This document shows positions 17,638-25,864 of a stretch of 64,000 nt of DNA, piece by piece. The stretch covers positions 316,105-380,104 of the forward strand of contig UCEY01000009.1 in assembly GCA_900471605.1 (NCBI GenBank), given 5' to 3'. Under the pieces are notes generated by a model. That model searched no databases. It was not told the DNA's origin and saw nothing but the letters and a program-made list of their open reading frames with translations. How positions within the stretch are numbered: position 1 is the stretch's first letter; every line of letters starts with the position of its first letter. The stretch comes from Hyphomicrobiales bacterium (GTDB taxonomy: Bacteria; Pseudomonadota; Alphaproteobacteria; Rhizobiales; Rhizobiaceae). The position numbers and the translations under genes are program-made.

Positions 17638-17958
17638 TCACGCGGCTGCTGATTTCTTCTGCACCGGAGCACAGTAAATTTCTTCCAGCGTCTCGAGGAC
17701 CTTCAAGACCGACTCGGACGAGCTGGAGTAATAAATGGTCTGCGCATCGCGGCGGGTTTTCACCAGCTTCTGCGCCCGCAGCTTGGAAAGGTGTTGCGAC
17801 AGCGCAGACTGGCTGAGGCCCACTTGCGAAGCGAGCGCGCCAACGGCGACTTCGCCTTTGACCAAGCAACACAGGATCAGCAACCGTTTCGGGTTTGCCA
17901 TGGCAGACAGCAGGCCTGCGGCTGCGTTGGAATGCTCAGATAGTGCCATCGTATCCAT
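17638..17958 (-). CDS. nolR: NolR-type ArsR family regulator
   Basis: A 106-aa ArsR-fold winged-helix protein nearly identical in layout to rhizobial NolR: AAGLLSAMANPKRLLIL, then VGALASQVGLSQSALSQHLSKLRAQ and TRRDAQTIYYSSSS. NolR represses nodulation genes in symbiotic rhizobia and acts as a broader growth regulator; non-symbiotic relatives keep it. A GAGGGG lies upstream of the ATG at 17956-17958; a TTG at 17983-17985 gives a 9-residue longer alternative. The Cys pair in LLILCCLVKGE is a small departure from the LDSLVKEE of the known protein as I recall it. The upstream 95 bp are AT-rich and probably hold its promoter. Confidence 0.85.
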   Translation of the reverse strand: MDTMALSEHSNAAAGLLSAMANPKRLLILCCLVKGEVAVGALASQVGLSQSALSQHLSKLRAQKLVKTRRDAQTIYYSSSSESVLKVLETLEEIYCAPVQKKSAAA

Positions 17959-18079
17959 ACGTTTTAAATTCCCCTCGTATTCCAAGCGGCCCCCCGCTTC
18001 AAAAATCGCCCATCGTGATATGGGAGAAAATTAACAAGGAGCAAAAGGGATTGTACATCCCTAAATTTCAGGTAACCGA

Positions 18080-18829
18080 TTATAGTATTTTAGCGATCCC
18101 AAAAACATAATCAAGAACGGCTTCCGGGTTCTTTGCCAGAGTTTCAAATTCGTGCCTGAGTTGAACATCACCTGCGATAAGGTCGATTCCCGCCCGGTCG
18201 ACGCCACCGAAGCGCCAGGTTTTCCCGTTTTCCGTGCCGAGATGGGCAGCGAAAATCTGGGCTCGGTCTGTCATATTTTTTAAATCTTCCTGAAGGCGCA
18301 GCCAGTCCGAAGTGATTCCCGGCTCGGGAATCACCAGGTCCGATCCGGTCAGCACGTATGCGCGGCCGAATCCCCCGTTCAGCGACGCGGCCTGCGGAGT
18401 GATTCGGAAGAAGCGGAAATCGCCGAAATCCGCATACAATGCGGCCTTCGGGTGCCGGTCGAGGAAACGCTGGCGTATGCGCGCATGCTCGGGCGTATCG
18501 CGGGCGACAGCCTCGGCGAGGCATTGAACGGTGATCCGCGGATGGGCAAGCGGATCGCCCTTGCCGGGTTCGCCGGCAAGAAGCGAGCAGCGCGGATCGG
18601 CGATCAGCGCTTTCGTATGGCCGGAGAGGCCGGATACGAGGATGACCGGCACGCCGTCGACATCGGTACCGGTGAGCGCCCGGCTGGCGGAGGGGAAACC
18701 GGTCTCCGGATCGAGGACAGCAAGCGCCATGTAGCGCGCGCCTCGGACCAGCGTGCGGGCAAGCCGGCGGGCTTCGTCATCCGTGTCGCGCAGCACCTGC
18801 GGCTTGTCGGTTTTTTCTTCGTCCGCCAA
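18080..18829 (-). CDS. HugZ-like pyridoxamine-phosphate-oxidase-fold protein
   Basis: A 249-aa protein with an FMN-binding split-barrel domain (about 25-160: ARYMALAVLDPETGFPSASRAL, VPVILVSGLSGHTKAL) and a C-terminal DUF2470-like domain (about 165-249: ENGKTWRFGGVDRAGIDLIA), the arrangement of HugZ haem oxygenase-like proteins. The PNGGFGRAY-like LNGGFGRAYVL is typical. The start is probably TTG at 18827-18829; no in-frame ATG precedes LVRGARYM. Haem degradation is plausible but the key haem His was not confirmed. It lies upstream of nolR on the same strand. Confidence 0.82.
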   Translation of the reverse strand: MADEEKTDKPQVLRDTDDEARRLARTLVRGARYMALAVLDPETGFPSASRALTGTDVDGVPVILVSGLSGHTKALIADPRCSLLAGEPGKGDPLAHPRITVQCLAEAVARDTPEHARIRQRFLDRHPKAALYADFGDFRFFRITPQAASLNGGFGRAYVLTGSDLVIPEPGITSDWLRLQEDLKNMTDRAQIFAAHLGTENGKTWRFGGVDRAGIDLIAGDVQLRHEFETLAKNPEAVLDYVFGIAKIL

Positions 18830-18871
18830 CGCGTTGTTTTCCCCATCCGTCTGCCGGCAAAAGACCGGCCT

Positions 18872-18895
18872 GCCGCCGGCATAGCATCCGGCGGC
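18872..18895 (-). terminator. Probable terminator after choV
   Basis: GCCGCCGG (18872-18879) pairs with CCGGCGGC (18888-18895); on the minus strand a TCTTTT run follows within 15 nt. It sits just downstream of the choVWX operon. Confidence 0.5.
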
Positions 18896-18928
18896 GGCAA
18901 ACGAAAGGTGATTTGAGCGCTCAGCTTA

Positions 18929-19981
18929 TCAGGCGTCGCGCAGCCGGTGGCGGGTGAGGCCCGCAATCACGTCGTCGGATGAAATGGTGCCGACGATCGT
19001 GCCGTTGTCGACCACGCCGATGGCACCTGGCTGCCGCGACAGCGCATCGAGGATGTCGATGAGCGGCGTCGTCGCCAGCGCGGTCCCGGAGACCGCCGTG
19101 GAGCCTGCCGCGGGGCTCACTCCCGTCCGCATCACGTCGCCGGCGGTCAGCATGCTGATCGGGTTGAGGTGCTGCACGAAATCGGCGACATACTGGTCGG
19201 CCGGATCGCGGACGATCTCCTGCGGCGTGCCGCACTGGATGATGCGCCCGCCCTCCATGATGGCGATGCGGTTGCCGATCCTGAAGGCTTCGTCGAGGTC
19301 GTGGCTGACGAAGAGGATGGTCTTCTTCAGCCGCCGCTGGAATTCGAGAAGCTCGTCCTGCAGGCGGGTGCGGATCAGCGGGTCGAGTGCGGAGAAGGGC
19401 TCGTCCATCAGGAGGATCGGCGCCCCGGTCGCAAAGGCGCGGGCAAGGCCGACGCGCTGCTGCATGCCGCCCGACAGTTCGCCGACCTTGCGGCCGGCCC
19501 ATTTCGTCAGGTTGACCAGTTCGAGCTGCTCGCCGACCCGCTTGCTGCGCTCGGCATCGGCAACGCCCGCAAGCTCCAGGCCGAAGCCGACATTTTCCGA
19601 GACCGTGCGCCAAGGGAGAAGGCCGAACTGCTGGAAGACCATCGAGACCGTGTGCATGCGCAGGTCACGCAGCACTTTGGGGTTCGACTTGTATGGATCG
19701 ACCGGGCCCGAGGGAGTGGCGACGCTGACATTGCCGCGCACGACGGGGGCCAGCCCGTTGACAGCGCGCAGCAGGGTCGATTTGCCCGAGCCCGACAGGC
19801 CCATCAGCACCAGGATCTCGCCCTCGCGGATGGTGAGCGAGGCATTGGCGACGCCCATGACGATGCCGGTCGCGGCACTGATCTCGTCGCGGGTCTTGCC
19901 CTGATCCACCATGGCCAGCGCCCGTTCCGGCTTATCGCCGAAGACGATGTCGACCTTGTCGAAAACAACACAATCCGTCAT
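18929..19981 (-). CDS. choV: Choline ABC transporter ATP-binding protein
   Basis: A 350-aa ATPase of the ProV/ChoV type: Walker A GLSGSGKST, Q-loop QQFGLLPW, signature LSGGMQQRVGLARAF, Walker B ILLMDEPFSALD, and H-loop SHD, then a CBS-like C-terminal region (about 270-350, IDILDALSRQPGAIGVVDN). The pre-Walker insertion with KTRDEISAATG is typical of quaternary-amine transporters. Its ATG overlaps the permease stop by ATGA. With choW and choX it imports choline for glycine betaine synthesis or catabolism. Confidence 0.93.
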   Translation of the reverse strand: MTDCVVFDKVDIVFGDKPERALAMVDQGKTRDEISAATGIVMGVANASLTIREGEILVLMGLSGSGKSTLLRAVNGLAPVVRGNVSVATPSGPVDPYKSNPKVLRDLRMHTVSMVFQQFGLLPWRTVSENVGFGLELAGVADAERSKRVGEQLELVNLTKWAGRKVGELSGGMQQRVGLARAFATGAPILLMDEPFSALDPLIRTRLQDELLEFQRRLKKTILFVSHDLDEAFRIGNRIAIMEGGRIIQCGTPQEIVRDPADQYVADFVQHLNPISMLTAGDVMRTGVSPAAGSTAVSGTALATTPLIDILDALSRQPGAIGVVDNGTIVGTISSDDVIAGLTRHRLRDA

Positions 19982-20838
19982 TGGCCGTCTCCCGTCGATG
20001 TGCGGAACATGCGGTCGAGAATGATCGCCAGGATGACGATGCACAGGCCCGAATCGAAGCCGCGGGCGACGTTGACCGTGTTCAGCGCGCGCAGCACCGG
20101 CACGCCGAGGCCGTTGGCGCCGACGAGCGCAGCGATGACGACCATCGACAGCGACAGCATGATCGTCTGGGTGAGGCCGGCCATGATCTGCGGCATGGCA
20201 TAGGGCAGTTCCACCTTGCGCAGGATCTGCGACGGGGTGGCGCCAAAGGCGACGGCCGCCTCCCGAAGCGAGCTCGGGGTCGAGACGATGCCGAGGCGGG
20301 TCAGGCGAATCGGCGCCGGGATCGCGAAGATCACGGTGGCGATCAGGCCCGGAACCATGCCGAGGCCGAAGAGGATCAGCGCCGGGATGAGGTAGACGAA
20401 GCTCGGCAGCGTCTGCATCAGGTCGAGGACCGGCCGCATGGCTTCGTAGAACCATTGGCGGCGGGCAGCGGCGATGCCGAGCGGCACGCCGACCACCATG
20501 CTGACGGCCGTCGAGGCGAGCACCAGCGCCAGCGTTTCCGCAGTCTCCTTCCAGTAGCCCTGGTTGAAGATCAGGAGCAGGCCGAAGAAGGTGAAGGCCG
20601 CGAGCACGATGGAACGGCGCAGCCAGAAGGAAAGCCCCGTCATGGCGGCCATGACGACCAGCGGATGCGGCGTCGCTAGACACCACAAAAGACCGTTGAT
20701 CACGGCCAGGAGAACGGAGGAAAGCCAGTCGAAGAACCAGTCGGCATTCGCCGTCAACCAGTCAACGACCGCCTTCGCCCAGGAACCGATAGGTATGCGA
20801 TGATCTGCGATCCAATCCACGAGAAAACTGCCGTCCAT
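19978..20838 (-). CDS. choW: Choline ABC transporter permease
   Basis: A 286-aa permease with about six membrane spans and the EAA loop (EAAVAFGATPSQILRKVELP) that docks with the ATPase. The long N-terminal hydrophobic region and the LPSFVYLIPALILFGLG core are typical of ProW/ChoW. The stop overlaps the choV start. Confidence 0.93.
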   Translation of the reverse strand: MDGSFLVDWIADHRIPIGSWAKAVVDWLTANADWFFDWLSSVLLAVINGLLWCLATPHPLVVMAAMTGLSFWLRRSIVLAAFTFFGLLLIFNQGYWKETAETLALVLASTAVSMVVGVPLGIAAARRQWFYEAMRPVLDLMQTLPSFVYLIPALILFGLGMVPGLIATVIFAIPAPIRLTRLGIVSTPSSLREAAVAFGATPSQILRKVELPYAMPQIMAGLTQTIMLSLSMVVIAALVGANGLGVPVLRALNTVNVARGFDSGLCIVILAIILDRMFRTSTGDGQ

Positions 20839-20901
20839 AGGGAGAGAAAGGGCGGGCTCCGGGGCAGGCGGTGCGCCGCCCCGGACACATTTTCGGGACT
20901 G

Positions 20902-21858
20902 TTAGAGGCCGAGCGCCTTCTTGACGGCCGGAAGGCCGTCCTTGCCGTCATAGGTGGTGACGCCGGCGACCCAGGGCTCGATGACCTTCGGATTGGCCTT
21001 CAGCCAGGCCTTGGCCGCGGCGTTGGGATCCTCGCTGTCGTTGAGGATCTTGCCCATGATGGTGTTTTCCATATCGAGCGTGAACTTCACGTTCTTGAGG
21101 AGCTTGCCGAGATTCGGGCACTGGGCGACAAAACCGCCGCGAGCCACGGTATAAACCGTCGCGCCGCCGTAGTTCGGGCCGAAAACGGTATCGTCGCCGC
21201 CGGCGAGATAGGTGATCTCATGGGCAACGTTCATCGGATGCGGCGCCCAGGCGAGGAAGACGATCGGCTTGCTGTCCTTGTCGGCGCGGGTGACCTGGGT
21301 CAGCATGCCCTGCTCGGAGGATTCGACGACCTGGAAGCCCTTGAGGTTGAAGGTGTTGGCATCGATCAGCGATACGATCATGCCGTTGCCTTCATTGCCC
21401 GGCTCGATGCCGTAGATCTTGCCGTCCAGTTCCTTCTTGTGGGTGGCGATATCCTTGAAGTCCTTGATGCCGAGCTTGGCGCCCGCTGCATTGGTGCCGA
21501 GCGTGTACTTGGCGCCTTCGAGGTTGACGGCGATGCTCTCGATCGACTTGTCGTCGATATAGGGCTGCAGCGCATCTTTCTGCGCCGGCATCCAGTTGCC
21601 GAGGAAGAGGTCGATATCCTTGTTCTTCATGGAAGAATAGGTCACCGGAACGCCGAGCGTCTTGACGTCCGCCTTGTAGCCGAGGGCCTCGAGGACCTGG
21701 ATGAAGGATGCGTTGGTCGAGGCCAGGTCCGTCCAGCCCACGTCCGAGATGCGGACGGTCTTGCAGGCTTCGGGCTCGGCGGCGGCTGCAGTGCCGACGA
21801 TCGTAAGGATCGATGCGGCAGCGACGAGCGTGGTCTTCAGTGAGGTAGTCATGCGCAT
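20902..21858 (-). CDS. choX: Choline-binding periplasmic protein
   Basis: A 318-aa substrate-binding protein with a signal peptide (about residues 1-27, ending TAAAA). The aromatic-box tryptophans expected for choline binding are in ISDVGWTDLAS, FLGNWMPAQ and FLAWAPHPM, with Tyr in AKYTLGTN, matching the layout of Sinorhizobium ChoX. The ATG at 21856-21858 has GGAG six bases upstream; a second ATG is two codons in. First gene of the minus-strand choXWV operon, with a promoter in the 197-bp gap divergent from tdk. Confidence 0.94.
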   Translation of the reverse strand: MRMTTSLKTTLVAAASILTIVGTAAAAEPEACKTVRISDVGWTDLASTNASFIQVLEALGYKADVKTLGVPVTYSSMKNKDIDLFLGNWMPAQKDALQPYIDDKSIESIAVNLEGAKYTLGTNAAGAKLGIKDFKDIATHKKELDGKIYGIEPGNEGNGMIVSLIDANTFNLKGFQVVESSEQGMLTQVTRADKDSKPIVFLAWAPHPMNVAHEITYLAGGDDTVFGPNYGGATVYTVARGGFVAQCPNLGKLLKNVKFTLDMENTIMGKILNDSEDPNAAAKAWLKANPKVIEPWVAGVTTYDGKDGLPAVKKALGL

Positions 21859-22055
21859 GGGCTGCTCCCGTTTTTTTGGTTCCCGCCATTATCAATATAT
21901 GCTGCGACGAGGCAAGCGCGCGCATTCGCGGCGGAGAATGGGGTGCATTTGCGACATTTGTGACTTTCTCGCCCGGCGTCGCCCGATCTGCAGTTTCCTG
22001 TGGTTTTCGGCGAAGCCCGCTTTTCTTGAATCCCGATCGCGATCAGAAGGCAGAT

Positions 22056-22637
22056 ATGGCCAAGCTCTATTTCCACTACGCCACCATGAACGCCGGCAAG
22101 TCGACCATGCTTCTGCAGGCGTCCTATAACTACCGCGAACGCGGGATGCGCACGGCGATCTTCACCGCGTCGCTGGACGACCGCGCCGGCCACGGCCGCG
22201 TTGCCTCGCGGATCGGGCTTTCTTCGGATGCCATTCCCTTCGGGCCCTCGGACGATCTCTTCTCGAACATCGAGGCGATGCATGCGGAGGAGCCGATCGC
22301 CTGCGTGTTCGTGGACGAGGCACAGTTCCTGTCGCCCGAACAGGTCTGGCAGCTTGCGCGGATCTCCGACCGGGTCGGCATCCCGGTGATGACCTATGGC
22401 CTCAGGACCGATTTCCAGGGCAAGCTGTTTCCCGGCTCGCTGGAACTGCTGGCGGTCGCCGACGAGTTGAGGGAGGTGCGCACCATCTGCCATTGCGGGC
22501 GCAAGGCGACCATGGTGGTGCGGCTGAGCGAGAATGGCGAACTGGTGCGCGAAGGCGCGCAGGTCGAAGTCGGCGGCAACGAGAAATACGTCTCGCTCTG
22601 CCGGCGGCACTGGGAAGACCAGATGCGCTGCGATTGA
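22056..22637 (+). CDS. tdk: Thymidine kinase
   Basis: A 193-aa type II thymidine kinase. P-loop MNAGKSTMLL at residues 11-20, FVDEAQFL (Walker B with catalytic Glu), YGLRTDFQGKLFPGS substrate lid, and the zinc site formed by CHCG and the SLCRRHW region. It phosphorylates thymidine in the dTTP salvage pathway. The ATG at 22056 begins MAKLYFHYATM as in the family. Confidence 0.96.
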   Translation: MAKLYFHYATMNAGKSTMLLQASYNYRERGMRTAIFTASLDDRAGHGRVASRIGLSSDAIPFGPSDDLFSNIEAMHAEEPIACVFVDEAQFLSPEQVWQLARISDRVGIPVMTYGLRTDFQGKLFPGSLELLAVADELREVRTICHCGRKATMVVRLSENGELVREGAQVEVGGNEKYVSLCRRHWEDQMRCD

Positions 22638-22698
22638 TGTCGCGAGTTAAACTTCCCGTTTACCGTGTGAGGTGGAAAGCCGCGGCAACGAGCCAAAA

Positions 22699-22712
22699 TT
22701 GACGCTGGTCAA
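22699..22712 (+). promoter_or_regulatory. FNR/NnrR-type box
   Basis: TTGACGCTGGTCAA is a perfect TTGAC-N4-GTCAA inverted repeat, the form bound by FixK, FnrN and NnrR regulators. A TATTTA at 22731-22736 is placed as a -10, giving a site near -40, the class II activation geometry. It precedes the pseudoazurin gene. Confidence 0.75.
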
Positions 22713-22798
22713 AGTTCGGGGCCGGCAACATATTTAAGTTGCAGCTCAGAAACGCCCCGGCATAACGGGGCCGTGGTTCCCAGCAGGAGTTTCCTCGC

Positions 22799-23245
22799 AT
22801 GCGCAAGACCGCCAAGACCTTCACGCTCGCCACCAGCCTCGCCTTGTTTGCCCTGCCGGCGCTCAGCGCCGAGATCGAGGTCAAGATGCTCAACAAGGGC
22901 AGCGACGGGGAGGCGATGGTGTTCGAGCCGGCGGCCGTCAAGGTGCAGCCGGGCGATACGATCAAGTTCGTGCCGGTCGACAAGGGGCATGACGTGGTAT
23001 CGATGCCGGGCCTCGTGCCGGACGGGGTTGCCGAAATCAAGGGCAAGATCAGCCAGGAAGTGTCTTTCACTGCCGACAAGCCGGGCGCCTACGTCTTCAA
23101 ATGCACGCCTCATTTCGGCATGGGCATGGTCGCGGTGATCCTCGTCGGCGATGCGCCCGCCAATCTCGATGCGGTCAAGAGCGCAAAGATGCCGAAAAAG
23201 GCGAAGGATCGCCTCGATGCGGAGATCGCCAAGCTGGGGCTTTGA
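22799..23245 (+). CDS. Pseudoazurin, periplasmic blue copper protein
   Basis: A 148-aa cupredoxin: signal peptide residues 1-24 (ending ALSA), then a mature domain with copper ligands His64, Cys102, His105 and Met110, which correspond to mature His40, Cys78, His81 and Met86 of known pseudoazurins. It carries electrons to copper nitrite or nitrous oxide reductases. No denitrification gene is in the window, but the FNR/NnrR box at 22699-22712 supports low-oxygen or nitric-oxide control. Confidence 0.96.
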   Translation: MRKTAKTFTLATSLALFALPALSAEIEVKMLNKGSDGEAMVFEPAAVKVQPGDTIKFVPVDKGHDVVSMPGLVPDGVAEIKGKISQEVSFTADKPGAYVFKCTPHFGMGMVAVILVGDAPANLDAVKSAKMPKKAKDRLDAEIAKLGL

Positions 23246-23350
23246 GCTTCCGGACCGAGCGCCCCCCCCGCTGCGGGAGCCTTCGGCTCGAACGGGACGT
23301 CAAGCCGAGGGTTCTTTGCAGAAAACGGATCCGGATGAGGTCTTCGGGAC

Positions 23351-24163
23351 TCAGGCGGGAAAGCCGTTGAACTTGCGCAGGATGCCGTCAACCAGCCTTT
23401 CCGGCATGAAACGGCGCAGCGAACGCACCTGGCGCGACTGTTTGCCTGCGGAATAGCGCAGCTTCGGCTTCTTTGCCGTTGCAGCTTTGACCACCATGTC
23501 GGCAACCACCTGCGGAGCGTCGCCTGCCTCGACCCACTGGCGCATCAGGTTTTCGCTGCGCATCCGTTCGGAGGCGTAGGCTGCCAGCGGCTGGTCGGCG
23601 CGCGTCAGATTTTCTTCGAAAGAGGTGCGCGTGACGCCGGGCTCGACGAGCACGACGCGGATGCCGAGGGCCCGAACCTCATGATCGAGCGATTCCGAAT
23701 AACCTTCGACGGCGTGTTTGGTCGAGGCGTAGAAGGCATTGAACGGAGAAGGTATCAGGCCCAGGATCGAGCTCATGTTGATGATCCGGCCGCTCTTCTG
23801 GGCGCGCATGACGGGCAGTGTCGCATTGACGACGCGCGCCACTCCGAAGACGTTTACATCGAACAGTCGCTGCGCCTGAGCGATCGAGGATTCTTCGGCG
23901 CCGCCGAGCAGGCCGATGCCGGCATTGTTGACCACGAGATCCAGTCGGCCAGCCCGCTTTACAATGTCCGCGACCATTGCCTGCACCGCAGTCTCGTCCG
24001 TCACGTCGCAGACCAGCATGGTGACGCCTGCGGGGTTGGCGACGGGCTTGCGGCTGGTGCCGAACACCCGGTATCCGGCCTTTGCCAGGGATTGCGCCGT
24101 AACCAGGCCGATGCCTGACGATGCACCGGTGACCAGCGCAACGCCTCTGTTTCTTTCGCTCAT
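23351..24163 (-). CDS. Short-chain dehydrogenase/reductase
   Basis: A 270-aa classical SDR: cofactor motif TGASSGIG near residue 14, NNAG at about 85, catalytic Ser in IINMSSILG, and YASTKHA holding the YxxxK pair. TSRKP after the second strand suggests NADP preference. It faces an HxlR regulator at 24273 and is its likely target. Substrate unknown. Confidence 0.93.
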   Translation of the reverse strand: MSERNRGVALVTGASSGIGLVTAQSLAKAGYRVFGTSRKPVANPAGVTMLVCDVTDETAVQAMVADIVKRAGRLDLVVNNAGIGLLGGAEESSIAQAQRLFDVNVFGVARVVNATLPVMRAQKSGRIINMSSILGLIPSPFNAFYASTKHAVEGYSESLDHEVRALGIRVVLVEPGVTRTSFEENLTRADQPLAAYASERMRSENLMRQWVEAGDAPQVVADMVVKAATAKKPKLRYSAGKQSRQVRSLRRFMPERLVDGILRKFNGFPA

Positions 24164-24210
24164 GTGTGTCTCTCTCTCTTTTGGGTATGGATCATCGTCT
24201 GAAAATCAGA

Positions 24211-24226
24211 TACTATCATTTTAGTA
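24211..24226. promoter_or_regulatory. Candidate HxlR operator
   Basis: TACTA (24211-24215) and TAGTA (24222-24226) form an inverted repeat with a 6-bp spacer in the 109-bp AT-rich gap between the SDR and HxlR genes. ACTATCA recurs at 24234-24240. A dimeric HxlR protein bound here would cover both promoters. Confidence 0.55.
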
Positions 24227-24272
24227 GTAAGTCACTATCAAATCGATATCAACGCTTAGAAAAAATCACTTC

Positions 24273-24722
24273 ATGAACACATCGAATGAATCACTCCCCC
24301 AATGCCCCGTTGCTCGTGGCCTCACCTTCGTGGGCGACACCTGGAGCATCTTGATCCTCCGCGATGCCCATGAGGGCCTCACCCGTTTCGACCAGTTCCG
24401 AAAAAGCCTCGGGATCGCGCCGACCATTCTGACGCGGCGGCTGGCGAGTCTCACAAAGGACGGATTGCTGGAAAAACACCTCTACTCGGAGCGGCCGCCC
24501 CGGGAGGAATATGTGCTGACGGAGGCAGGCCGGGATTTCCTGCCGGTGCTCATCATGATCGGCGCCTGGGCACAGCGAAACTGCGACGGCAATCTGGCCC
24601 GGTATATCGACGTCGAAACGGGTCGCGAGATCGAGCCGATCGGCATAGATGCCGTGACGGGAGCGAAGCTCGGAAGCCGCCCCATGCGCATGGGGCTCGT
24701 CCAGAAAGGGGATGACACCTGA
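24273..24722 (+). CDS. HxlR family transcriptional regulator
   Basis: A 149-aa HxlR protein: CPVARGLTFVGDTWSILILRDAHEG is the hallmark N-terminus with the often redox-active Cys at about residue 11, and APTILTRRLASLTKDGLLEK is the recognition helix and wing. HxlR proteins commonly sense electrophiles such as quinones or aldehydes and control the neighbouring oxidoreductase; the SDR gene is divergent from it. Confidence 0.93.
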   Translation: MNTSNESLPQCPVARGLTFVGDTWSILILRDAHEGLTRFDQFRKSLGIAPTILTRRLASLTKDGLLEKHLYSERPPREEYVLTEAGRDFLPVLIMIGAWAQRNCDGNLARYIDVETGREIEPIGIDAVTGAKLGSRPMRMGLVQKGDDT

Positions 24723-24804
24723 TTTTTCCCGGCAATCCAGCCGGGGTGGCGTGGCATAATTTCGCGACCGCGTTATCTTCGTCTTCGACGGCGGGAGAAG
24801 GCGC

Positions 24805-25743
24805 GTGGCGGCAAACCAGAATTTTGACAGCGAGATCGAGCGGATCGGCGGCCTGTTGACCGGAATGCGCGAGGCGCTCGGCGAGGTCGGCGCCCTGCTT
24901 GCCGAGACTGCGAGGGGTTTCAACCTGCCGGATGAGGAGAGGCTCGCAGCGCAGGCCGATCGGCTGACGGCAGCCATGCCGGAGCGTCAGGCGATCGAGG
25001 CGGCGATGGCGCGGCTGGTCGCGAATTTATCGGACGAGATCGGCATCTGTGCCCGACAATTCGACGATCGCGAGGTGCCGACACGGTTCGAAACATTGAT
25101 CGGTTATGTTTCCGGGGCCGCCAGGCATCGCCGCCAGCAGGCCCGTTGGCGCAGCCCCGCGCCGCTCGATCGGCTGGGCGAACTTCTGCGGCGGGCCGAT
25201 CTGCTGGCCGGACTGATCCGGCGGGAGCGGGATTTCCTGATCGGGCAGCGGCGGGAAAGCGAGGGCGATCTTATCACGTTCGTCGATCACCGGCCGGAGA
25301 TGGCCGAAAAGCTGCGCGGCGGGGATGGCGCGGCGATGACGGGCATGGAGGTGATCGGCCGCACGGAACCAGCGATCAAGGTCTTCCAGGATTTTGTCAC
25401 CGGGCTCAACGCGAAGGCAGGCAGCTGCAACATCCTCCTGCACAAGCTGATGGCCGATACCGAAAACCTGCTCATCCTCTACCGCGTGGTCGCCGATGCC
25501 GGCGGGCGAGGCGATGCCGGCCTGAAGCCCGAGCTCTATCCGCATCTGGTGCCCGAGATTGAACGGTTCACAAGCGGCATGCTGACATTGCACGGCCTCG
25601 ACCGGCGGCGGGATCGCGCCGACCAGGCCTTTGCCGAGCGATTTCCCGCGGAGGCCGCGGGCGAGGCGGTTAAAGGGGAGGCCGGGCAAACCGGCTTTCG
25701 GCTGCCGACGATATCCGGCCTCAGGGCCGTATGGTCCCGATAG
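24805..25743 (+). CDS. Uncharacterised 312-aa helical protein
   Basis: A GTG start at 24805 follows GGGAGAAGG. The protein is soluble and mostly helical, with charged amphipathic stretches at about 8-60 and 95-150 and no signal peptide or membrane span. A middle segment (about 195-230, AIKVFQDFVTGLNAKAGSCNILLHKLMADTEN split by short turns) may be a helical bundle. No family recognised. It precedes the DUF2333 gene by 121 bp on the same strand. Confidence 0.7.
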   Translation: MAANQNFDSEIERIGGLLTGMREALGEVGALLAETARGFNLPDEERLAAQADRLTAAMPERQAIEAAMARLVANLSDEIGICARQFDDREVPTRFETLIGYVSGAARHRRQQARWRSPAPLDRLGELLRRADLLAGLIRRERDFLIGQRRESEGDLITFVDHRPEMAEKLRGGDGAAMTGMEVIGRTEPAIKVFQDFVTGLNAKAGSCNILLHKLMADTENLLILYRVVADAGGRGDAGLKPELYPHLVPEIERFTSGMLTLHGLDRRRDRADQAFAERFPAEAAGEAVKGEAGQTGFRLPTISGLRAVWSR

Positions 25744-25864
25744 GCCGGCCTCCCGCCCTTTCCCAGGTTGCGGCGAAACGTTGCGCCCCGTTGTGCTTGC
25801 GGTGCCGAGCACATATGTGTGAGCAAGCCCAATCGGATGCACACGGCCTCACGAGGAGACAGCG

